Of a stretch of DNA of 58,948 nt, positions 52,715 through 58,948 are shown piece after piece. The position numbers and the translations under genes were made by a program. The stretch is taken from positions 1 to 58,948 of the forward strand of contig NZ_JAAKZF010000038.1 of assembly GCF_011045125.1 (NCBI RefSeq). Reading direction: 5' to 3'. The notes beneath the pieces are model-generated. The model searched no databases. It was not told the origin of the DNA and saw only the letters and a program-made list of their open reading frames with translations. This DNA is from Allomesorhizobium camelthorni. Its GTDB lineage: Bacteria; Pseudomonadota; Alphaproteobacteria; Rhizobiales; Rhizobiaceae. Within the stretch, counting starts at the first letter, position 1. Each line of letters opens with the position of its first letter.

Positions 52715-53389
52715 ATGAAGACGATCTCGCCAATGACTGATCTTGGTTCACCCAGTTCGGTGAAACAATCGCAGCCGGTTCGCCATGCCGGCGCCGCCGC
52801 CTTGGCAATCGGCATGGCGGTCGGCGTTGCGTCCGCAGCTTCGGCATGCGGCTACGACAACCCGCAGGCCTTCGCGCTCGGCACGCTCAACTGGGCCTAC
52901 CCGAACGCGCTTTATGTGCGCACGGCGGTCTGGCAGGCCGAGAACACAGGCTTGCTGCCGCCGCGAGGCCAGCCCCGGGCGCCGGGACCGCTCGCATTCT
53001 ACCGCGCCGCCGCGGTCATGAAGCAGCTTGGTGCGAGGCTGGCGGAGGCGAAGCTGGCCGAAACCGGCGTGGCCATGTCGGTCGTGCTCATCCCGCAGGT
53101 CATGTGGACGCGCTTCGAGGCCGGCCCGGAAGGCGTCTACGCCAAGAGCCATGCCGACGGGCCGGCCGGCGGCGACGTCGTGATCGTCACCAACGAGAAG
53201 GTCGTTCGGGCGCTGCTGGGCGGCCGATTGAACGCGGCCGCGGCCGAGGATTATGGGCTGCTGCGCCTTTACGGCGGCCAGGAGAAGACCGCGAGCATAC
53301 GGTCCGTCATGGCGAGAGCGACCCAGGCAAGTCCGGCGGCGCCACAACAGGCGCCGAGCGTCGAGCCGACCATCCGGGGTGGCACGTGA
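52715..53389 (+). CDS. Exported protein of unknown function
   Basis: 224 aa with an N-terminal region of about 45 aa ending in a signal-like segment (AAALAIGMAVGVASAASA). The mature part begins CGYDNPQAFALGTLNWAYPNALYVRTAVWQAE, with a predicted alpha/beta domain and a low-complexity Ala/Gln/Pro tail (SPAAPQQAPSVEP). The Cys just after ASA could be a lipobox-like residue but the spacing is not certain. ACGGAGG abuts the ATG. It lies in the DUF3604 operon, 258 bases after the previous gene and 69 bases before the PPIase. No family is recognised. Confidence 0.7.
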   Translation: MKTISPMTDLGSPSSVKQSQPVRHAGAAALAIGMAVGVASAASACGYDNPQAFALGTLNWAYPNALYVRTAVWQAENTGLLPPRGQPRAPGPLAFYRAAAVMKQLGARLAEAKLAETGVAMSVVLIPQVMWTRFEAGPEGVYAKSHADGPAGGDVVIVTNEKVVRALLGGRLNAAAAEDYGLLRLYGGQEKTASIRSVMARATQASPAAPQQAPSVEPTIRGGT

Positions 53390-53458
53390 ACGAGCCTTCG
53401 CCGATGAGCCACGACGCCTGAAACCAGCCCCCAACCTTCCGCCCTGGACGCATGACCG

Positions 53459-54304
53459 ATGCTGAAATCGCTGTTGAAGGAACCGCTCCTCCACTTCCTG
53501 CTGCTCGCGCTGGCGATCTTCGCGGTGCACGGGCTGGTCGGCGCCGACGCGGACGAGAAGACGGACAGCATCGTCGTCACGGCGGCGAAGATCGAGCAGA
53601 TGACGACGCTGTTCGCCAGGACCTGGCAGCGTCCGCCCACGCCGGAAGAACTCAAGGGCATGATCGACGATCATGTGAAGGAGGAAATCCTCGTCCGCCA
53701 GGCGCTGGCGCTCGGGCTCGACAAGGACGACACGGTCGTGCGCCGGCGCCTTCGCCAAAAGATGGAGTTCCTCGCTGACACCGACATGCCGGCGCCGACC
53801 GACGCAGAGCTTGACGCCTACCTGAAAGCCAATCCGGATGCGTTCGAGATCGACCCGATGCTGGCCTTCGAGCACATTTTTCTCAATCCCGAGCAGCATG
53901 GGGATCGAATGGAACGGGACGCGGCCGCAATTCTGGAAGCTCTGAGCAGGCCCGAGACCGACCCCGCCTCGCTCGGCGACGTAACACTGCTTCCGCCCGG
54001 GCTTCCGCTCTCCGGCAAGACATCGATCGGCCAGACCTTCGGCGCCGATTTCGCGGAAGAGCTCGACAAGGCCCCCGTGGGCCGGTGGACGGGTCCCGTC
54101 GCCAGCGGCTTCGGCCTTCACCTGATCCGTGTGTCGGAACGTATGCCGGGCCGGGTGCCGGCGCTCGACGAGGTGCGCGACGCGGTGGCGCGGGAGTGGA
54201 CGAATGCCAAACGCGCCCAACTCGAGGACCAGCGCTTCGCCGAACTCCTCAAGCGCTATGTGGTGAGCATCGAGAGCCTGGACGACATGGAAGTCAGCCA
54301 GTGA
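53459..54304 (+). CDS. Membrane-anchored parvulin-type peptidyl-prolyl isomerase
   Basis: 281 aa. One N-terminal TM (LLHFLLLALAIFAVHGLVG) is followed by a SurA/PpiD-like helical chaperone part (IEQMTTLFARTWQRPPTPEELKGMIDDHVKEEILVRQALALGL). A degenerate PpiC parvulin domain comes next (about 125-250; AFEHIFLNPEQHGDR, VGRWTGPVASGFGLHLIRVSERMPGRVPALDEVRDAV). It should face the periplasm and assist folding of exported partners, probably the DUF3604 and HupE-type proteins. It is coupled to the next gene by a GTGA overlap. Confidence 0.9.
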   Translation: MLKSLLKEPLLHFLLLALAIFAVHGLVGADADEKTDSIVVTAAKIEQMTTLFARTWQRPPTPEELKGMIDDHVKEEILVRQALALGLDKDDTVVRRRLRQKMEFLADTDMPAPTDAELDAYLKANPDAFEIDPMLAFEHIFLNPEQHGDRMERDAAAILEALSRPETDPASLGDVTLLPPGLPLSGKTSIGQTFGADFAEELDKAPVGRWTGPVASGFGLHLIRVSERMPGRVPALDEVRDAVAREWTNAKRAQLEDQRFAELLKRYVVSIESLDDMEVSQ

Positions 54305-55299
54305 CGCGGCTTGGCGCCTTGCTGGCCGTGCTCATCACGGTGTTCCTGGCCGCACCTGGGATGGCCCACGAGATCCGGCCGGCCTATCTCGATATGCGCG
54401 AAACGGCGCCCGACGAATTCGCTGTCGTATGGAAGGTTCCGGCGCAGGGCGAGATGCGCCTCGGGCTCAATGCCCGCCTGCCCGCCTCGTGCGCGGCGAA
54501 AACCGAGCCGGCGCGCTCGATCGAGGCGGGAGCCTATCTGGAGCGATGGACGGTGGCCTGCGCGGGCGGACTGAAGGGCCTTGAGATCGGCGTTGGCGGG
54601 CTCGGCACGACTATGACCGATGCGCTGGTGCGCATCCAGTACGCGACGGGCGACACCGAGGTCGCGCGCTTGCTGCCGGAGGCGCCGGCCTTCGTCGCGG
54701 CCGGAACGCAGACCGGGCTCGAGGTGGCGCAAACCTATTTCCTACTCGGCGTAGACCACATCCTGTCGGGCCTCGACCACCTGCTGTTCGTGCTGGCGCT
54801 GATGCTGCTGATCCGCGACCGCTGGATGCTGGTCAAGACCATCACCGCCTTCACCGTCGCGCACAGCATCACGCTGGCTGGCGCATCGCTCGGCTATTTC
54901 AGCCTGCCGCAGGCCCCGGTGGAGGCGACCATCGCGCTCAGCATCGCCTTCGTCGCCAGCGAGCTCGTCAAGGCAAAGCCCGACGAGCGGCGGCTGTCCG
55001 AGAGCTATCCGTGGGTGGTGGCCTTCGCGTTCGGTCTGCTGCACGGCTTCGGCTTCGCCGGCGCGCTGAAGGAGATCGGCCTGCCGCAATCCGACGCGCC
55101 GCTCAGCCTGCTGACATTCAACCTCGGCGTCGAGGCGGGACAGCTGATCTTCGTCGCCGCGGCGCTCGTCCTGCTCAAGGCAGCGGACGCACTGGTCAGG
55201 ATACCGCCCGCGCCGGCGCGGCTGATTGGCGCCTACGCGATCGGCACGGCCGCGATGCTGTGGCTCATTCCCCGGATCGCCGGCATGGCGGCGGCCTGA
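54301..55299 (+). CDS. HupE/UreJ-family metal permease with N-terminal periplasmic domain
   Basis: 332 aa. A signal peptide (about 1-20, ending GMAHE) is followed by a beta-rich periplasmic domain (about 22-140) and six TM helices. The family's His/Asp motifs are visible: LGVDHILSGLDHLLFVLALML, TAFTVAHSITLAG, LLHGFGFAGALKEIGL and FNLGVEAGQ. Related proteins take up nickel or other divalent metals. The start is the GTG at 54301 that overlaps the PPIase stop; an upstream open frame lies within the PPIase gene. It is last in the DUF3604 operon, so a metal-supply role for DUF3604 or another exported enzyme is inferred. Confidence 0.9.
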   Translation: MTRLGALLAVLITVFLAAPGMAHEIRPAYLDMRETAPDEFAVVWKVPAQGEMRLGLNARLPASCAAKTEPARSIEAGAYLERWTVACAGGLKGLEIGVGGLGTTMTDALVRIQYATGDTEVARLLPEAPAFVAAGTQTGLEVAQTYFLLGVDHILSGLDHLLFVLALMLLIRDRWMLVKTITAFTVAHSITLAGASLGYFSLPQAPVEATIALSIAFVASELVKAKPDERRLSESYPWVVAFAFGLLHGFGFAGALKEIGLPQSDAPLSLLTFNLGVEAGQLIFVAAALVLLKAADALVRIPPAPARLIGAYAIGTAAMLWLIPRIAGMAAA

Positions 55300-55411
55300 C
55301 CAAGTCCGATCAGCTTACGTGGGCAACGGGGTCCAGATGTGGACAGAACAGGCTCGTGGCCGGATGGCCCAGATCGCCGAGAGGCGCCATCTGCCCCTTT
55401 TCACGGCATTT

Positions 55412-56695
55412 TCAGGCGACGGCCAGGGCCTGGGTGAGATCGGCGACAAGGTCGTCGGGGTGCTCGACGCCAATCGACAGCCTTATGGTCGACTCAAGAA
55501 CTCCGATCCGTTCCCGAACGTCTTTGGGCACACCCGAATGGGTCATGGCGGCAGGATGGCTAGCCAGCGATTCCGTGCCGCCAAGGCTGACGGCAAGCTT
55601 CAATATCTGAAGGGCGTTGAGAAACGCGAACGCCGCGGCCTGACCCCCGCGAATGTCGAACGAGAACGTCGATCCGGCACCCGTGCATTGCGTCCTGAAT
55701 ACGCTTGCGGCCGGAGTGTCGTCGCCGAGGAACGGCAGATAGGCCACCCTTGCGACCTTCGGGTGCTCGGCCAGGAATTCAGCGACGATGCGGGCATTGG
55801 CGTTGGCTTTCTCCATGCGAATGCTCAGCGTTTCCAGCGAGCGGCCGAGCATCCAGCACGAGTGCGGATCGAGCTGCGTGCCGATCGCCCCCCTAAGCGC
55901 CTTGATCGATTTGGTGACGGCCTTGCTTCCAAGTGCCGCGCCGGCGATCAAATCGGAATGGCCGCCGACATATTTGGTCAGGGAATAGACGGAAACGTCG
56001 ACGCCGTGTTCAAGCGGACGCTGAAACACCGGTCCGAGCAAAGTATTGTCGCACATGACGACCGGGCGCTGGCCCTGTTTGGCGGCGATCTCGTCGGCGA
56101 TGCGGCCGACCGCCATGAAATCGACTAACGAGTTGGTCGGGTTGGAAGGCGTTTCGATGAAGATGACCGATACGCGGCCTTTCCTGCAACCTTCATCGGC
56201 CGCCGTGCGAATGGCTGACTCATCGACACCATCGGCGAAACCCACAGCACCGACGCGAAAATTAGCCAAGGTCTTGGCAAACAGAGTTTCGGTGCCGCCA
56301 TAAAGCGGCTGCGAATGCACGATGGCGTCACCCGGACGGGCGAAGGCAAGCAAGGTGGTGGCGATGGCCGACATGCCGGACGAGAACAGGATGCAGGCCT
56401 CGGCCCCTTCGTAAATTGCTAGGCGGTCCTCGACGATTTCGCTGTTGGGATGATTGAAGCGCGAATAGACCAGCCCGGCTCCGGTTCCGCTCGGCGGTTC
56501 CTTGCGGCCGGAGACGAAATCGAAGAAATCGCGCCCCTCTTCGGCAGATCTGAACACGAACGTCGAGGTGAGGAACACCGGCGGCTTCACCGCCCCTTCT
56601 GATAGCTGAGGGTCGAAGCCGTAGCTCAGCATCAACGTTTCAGGATGCAGTCGATGGTTTCCGATATGCGTCTTGGACGGGCGTGGGGCAGTCAT
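55412..56695 (-). CDS. Cystathionine gamma-synthase/methionine gamma-lyase-family PLP enzyme
   Basis: 427 aa, a Cys/Met-metabolism PLP-dependent (fold type I) enzyme. The phosphate-binding [35 protein letters not shown], and the PLP-Lys motif [19 protein letters not shown] are visible. It ends in [26 protein letters not shown] precedes the ATG. The exact activity (transsulfuration, gamma-elimination, or O-acetylhomoserine sulfhydrylase type) cannot be told from sequence. It is convergent with the HupE-type gene. Confidence 0.92.
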   Translation of the reverse strand: MTAPRPSKTHIGNHRLHPETLMLSYGFDPQLSEGAVKPPVFLTSTFVFRSAEEGRDFFDFVSGRKEPPSGTGAGLVYSRFNHPNSEIVEDRLAIYEGAEACILFSSGMSAIATTLLAFARPGDAIVHSQPLYGGTETLFAKTLANFRVGAVGFADGVDESAIRTAADEGCRKGRVSVIFIETPSNPTNSLVDFMAVGRIADEIAAKQGQRPVVMCDNTLLGPVFQRPLEHGVDVSVYSLTKYVGGHSDLIAGAALGSKAVTKSIKALRGAIGTQLDPHSCWMLGRSLETLSIRMEKANANARIVAEFLAEHPKVARVAYLPFLGDDTPAASVFRTQCTGAGSTFSFDIRGGQAAAFAFLNALQILKLAVSLGGTESLASHPAAMTHSGVPKDVRERIGVLESTIRLSIGVEHPDDLVADLTQALAVA

Positions 56696-56989
56696 GACGA
56701 TCCTCCGGTCAGGTTTTTCAGACCAAAATTAGAGGAAGAACCAACACCAGTCCTTGCCAATTTTTGTGCAATGACTTCCGACGAAGATCTGGCTAAGGCC
56801 ATTTCGGAGGTCGCGATACGGACGGGTTGCTCCGTCGTACTCGATGAGCAGGCCGGCGCCGATACTCTCAAGGGCATCTTACTTCCCTAATCTGCCGTAG
56901 CCAGCGGAAAGAGATGGCCCGGCCACGTTTCCGCAACTCGCGTGCCTGGCCTACGTCGCCATGCCGGCCGGGCCGATGCGTTCCGACAA
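56696..56989. other. Intergenic region with no supported gene
   Basis: About 290 bases between the PLP-enzyme start and the RTX remnant. It must hold the PLP-enzyme promoter. A short plus-strand frame (about 40 codons ending at 56890) has no recognised family or ribosome site. No RNA gene is seen. Confidence 0.4.
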
Positions 56990-57325
56990 ACCGACGGAGA
57001 TGACTGGTTCTTGGGTGAGGGCACCGACACAGTGCGATCCTGCATCAACTGGACTCTCGCTGCGAAGGTCGAGCGACTGGGACTCGAAGGCAGCGCTACC
57101 AATGGTACCGGCAATGCATTGAACAACACCCTGGTCGGCAACAGCCTCAACAATGTACTCAACGGCGGCGCGGGCGAACTGGGCGTTGGGTGCCGATGTC
57201 GAGCGGCTCGAGTTGCAGGGGCGGGCAATCTGAACGAAACCGGCAACGCACGCGCCAATACTCTGGTCGGCAACGCGGCGTCCAACAGCCTGAGCGGAGA
57301 CGATGGGCGAGGCGATCTCATTTGA
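56990..57325 (+). pseudogene. Degenerate RTX repeat gene fragment
   Basis: Encodes GTDTVRSCINWTL, VERLGLEG, NGTGNALNNTLVGNSLNNVLNGG and NANTLVGN-type segments that parallel the TDTVRSYI.W.L / VERLELQG / NNTLVGNSGNN block of the RTX protein at 44832-47702. Near 57176 the frame shifts and NWALGADVERLELQG continues one frame over. Near 57230 it shifts back, giving at least two frameshifts. There is no 5' portion or beta-roll run, so this is a decayed relic of a related RTX gene. Confidence 0.8.
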
Positions 57326-57609
57326 GAGCCCGGAGTCTGGCGCTGCAAGCACACAAGGTCGTGAACAGATTGAGACGCCTCGCCTTCCTGACCCACTATG
57401 CGGCGGTCTCGCGCCGACTGCGAAGCGAAGCGAGTGAAGGAGGGTGCTCGGATCTTGCGCCCTCAGCGTACTCGTCGATGGTCAGCACCAGTGTCGGCGA
57501 GCTTCCACATGCTTCCAGAAAGTGGGGCTGGACGATGACCTCTGGCAGCCAAACCCCGTCCGCGGTAAGCTGAACGCAGCGAGGAGGCAACCAGCAAGGG
57601 AGGTCCGCT
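57326..57609. other. Intergenic region before the CBS gene
   Basis: 284 bases with no supported gene on either strand. An open minus-strand frame crosses it but has no family likeness. AGGGAGG just before 57610 is the CBS ribosome site. Confidence 0.4.
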
Positions 57610-58032
57610 ATGAAAGTCAAAGACGCAATGCACAAGGGCGTCGACTGGGTCAGCCCCGAAACCCCTGTCACCGAACTAGCGAAATTGATGCGAGACCAGG
57701 ATATCGGCTCGATTCCCATCGGAGAGAACGACCGGCTGGTCGGAATGGTGACCGACCGCGACATCGTCTGCAACGGTTTGGCGGAGGACGGTTTCGACAG
57801 CCGTACCGCGACGGCGCGCGATGTCATGACTGCCGGCATTCACTGCTGCCGCGAAGACGACGATCTGGCCAAGGCCGTACGTCACATGGAGGAACTGAAA
57901 ATCCGCAGGTTGCCGGTGATCAACAAGAATATGCGGATGGTCGGAATCCTCAGTGTGGGCGACATCGGTCAATCGGCGCCGATCGAACAGGTGTCCGAAT
58001 ACATCAAGAGCGTTTCCGCCCATCACCACTGA
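57610..58032 (+). CDS. CBS-domain pair protein
   Basis: 140 aa with two tandem CBS domains (about 5-60: VKDAMHKGVDWVSPETPVTELAKLMRDQDIGSIPIGENDRLVGMVTDRDI; about 72-128: ATARDVMTAGIHCCREDDDLAKAVRHMEELKIRRLPVINKNMRMVGILSVGDI). Each contains the GMVTDRDI / GILSVGDI nucleotide-binding strand. It is a stand-alone cytoplasmic adenosyl-nucleotide sensor; the partner is unknown. AGGGAGG precedes the ATG. It is followed by a hairpin. Confidence 0.94.
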   Translation: MKVKDAMHKGVDWVSPETPVTELAKLMRDQDIGSIPIGENDRLVGMVTDRDIVCNGLAEDGFDSRTATARDVMTAGIHCCREDDDLAKAVRHMEELKIRRLPVINKNMRMVGILSVGDIGQSAPIEQVSEYIKSVSAHHH

Positions 58033-58696
58033 AAGGGTGGCTCGCCCGGCGGATAGTCGATACCCGTCGGGCTTCGACTCCGACGATTGCGGAAACTAAC
58101 CGCAACTGCCGGCTGCATCCTTGGAAATGCCGCGCGTGAAGGACGAGGTAATACTGCACCTGTACGCTGCTTTGGGTCGTTGGTGATCATAGCGGCAGCG
58201 GCATTGAAGAGTGCGCGCCCAGAGTCCGATGTCCGCACCCCTCAAACGACCGTTTCGAGCCGGCTGAACCGAACCGGAATGAATTTCCGAGTCTTGAGTC
58301 GCCCTGCCGCATCCTTGTCGATGACGGTCAGCAACTGCGCGCGGCTGGACAACGGAACAGGCCAGCCGACGGGTGTCTGAAGCAATCGGGAGAATGATTG
58401 TGGAGCCAGGCTCCCTTACGAGGCGCGCAGGGAGCGGCTAACAGGCGACATCCCATCACACCCTCCGCCAATCCGAATTTCGCGGATCCCACAGCGGTCG
58501 TGAACTTCATCGTTGGACTGATGAGTCCGGGCACATCATAGCAGCGCCCACAAGATCGTGATATCATTTTATAAGGTGCGTCGCTGTTGGCAAACTGCCG
58601 TTCCCGCACAGCCTGACAACTGCGCAAGTGCTCAGTGTATGGCCGGAGCCAAGTCCGGTCTTCAGTCGCAACCCGTTGAACAGGTAGCTGCGGATC
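58033..58696. other. Intergenic region between CBS and nuoH genes
   Basis: About 660 bases with no gene that can be supported. It begins with a terminator-like hairpin (58044-58072). Its end includes an in-frame 41-codon stretch (LPFPHSLTTAQVLSVWPEPS...) ending at 58687, just before nuoH, which may be the 3' relic of a lost gene. Short open frames elsewhere lack family likeness. Confidence 0.4.
58044..58072. terminator. Hairpin downstream of the CBS gene
   Basis: GCCCGGCGG pairs with CCGTCGGGC (one G-U) across a 10-base loop, 12 bases after the stop. There is no U-tract, so termination is likely but not certain. Confidence 0.45.
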
Positions 58697-58948
58697 ATGG
58701 AACTTGTCGTCGCCCTTGGCCTGATCGTCTTCAAGGTCGCGTTGCTGATCGCGGTCCTGCTGCTGCTACCCTTGCCGCTGACCTGGCTGGAACGCAAGAT
58801 CGCCGGGCACATGCAGCAGCGGATGGGGCCGATGCGTGTGGGGTGGCACGGGCTGCTGCAGCCCGTGGCGGACGGAATCAAGCTCTTAACCAAAGAGGAC
58901 CACATCCCGGCCGAGGCCGACCGCTTCCTGTTCAAACTTGCGCCGATC
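58697..58948 (+). CDS. nuoH: NADH-quinone oxidoreductase subunit H (partial, cut by window end)
   Basis: The first 84 residues are present. The N-terminal TM segment ([28 protein letters not shown]) is followed by the NuoH signature [45 protein letters not shown]. This quinone-site subunit anchors the peripheral arm of complex I. No nuoG or other nuo gene lies upstream, so this seems to begin an additional hydrophobic-arm module rather than the main nuoA-N operon. The rest is outside the window. Confidence 0.93.
   Translation, partial: MELVVALGLIVFKVALLIAVLLLLPLPLTWLERKIAGHMQQRMGPMRVGWHGLLQPVADGIKLLTKEDHIPAEADRFLFKLAPI

Noticed and set aside
56645-56890. 81-codon plus-strand frame at the PLP-enzyme promoter
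   Set aside because: It overlaps the start of the minus-strand gene, has no ribosome site and no recognised family.
57396-57839. 147-codon minus-strand frame opposite the CBS gene 5' end
   Set aside because: It overlaps a well-supported CBS gene and shows no family motif; kept only as a remote possibility for the part at 57396-57609.
58564-58935. Minus-strand frame opposite nuoH
   Set aside because: A shadow of nuoH; no domain.

Overview
The window is GC-rich, densely packed, and reads as an alphaproteobacterial (most likely Rhizobiales/Phyllobacteriaceae-like) chromosome or large replicon. The main support is a matPQMAB-type malonate operon with a TRAP carrier, many GntR/FCD regulators next to sugar-acid genes, an IRO-box-like iron operator and a perfect FNR/FixK box. 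No species can be named from the sequence alone.

Layout. (1) 33-12169: a sugar-acid catabolic region. On the minus strand lie an IlvD/Edd dehydratase, an enolase-superfamily protein and a cupin. Divergent from them are a DHDPS-family lyase and a FadR-type regulator. A second minus-strand set has a FadR-type regulator, a KdgD-like 5-dehydro-4-deoxyglucarate dehydratase and a complete Dpp/Opp-type ABC importer whose two ATPases are fused. Together these import an oligo- or sugar-acid-type solute, dehydrate it and feed 2-oxo acids to central metabolism; the exact substrate is not visible. (2) 12572-25774: a petrobactin-type siderophore locus, asbA-asbB-asbC-asbDE(fused)-asbF on the plus strand. 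Facing it are a TonB receptor and an ATPase/permease/permease/binding-protein importer plus DUF2218 on the minus strand. Related iron-box-like sites lie upstream of asbA and of DUF2218. A divergent ABC exporter (25989-27698) is a candidate secretion partner. (3) 27759-31963: an AI-2E-family membrane protein, a slipin/NfeD pair and small envelope ORFs. (4) 31982-38648: matR and matPQMAB for uptake and activation of malonate (malonate to malonyl-CoA to acetyl-CoA). (5) 38682-43679: a response regulator divergent from a hybrid histidine kinase plus a second response regulator. (6) 43788-47702: a CDF-like membrane protein and a large RTX secreted protein. (7) 47892-49222: an AhpD-like protein and an ECF41 sigma factor with an exact ECF41-type promoter in front.

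(8) 49223-55299 is the least understood part. A decayed multiheme-cytochrome fragment is followed by a perfect FNR/FixK box (49536-49549). Then comes an apparently co-directional run: DUF3604, an N-terminally truncated DUF2092 protein, two small exported proteins of unknown function, a membrane-anchored parvulin-like PPIase and a HupE/UreJ-type metal permease. This looks like an oxygen-regulated envelope system without a described function. (9) 55412-58948: a Cys/Met-metabolism PLP enzyme, an RTX pseudogene related to the intact RTX gene, a CBS-domain protein, and the start of a nuoH gene cut by the window end, apparently the head of an additional complex I-like module.
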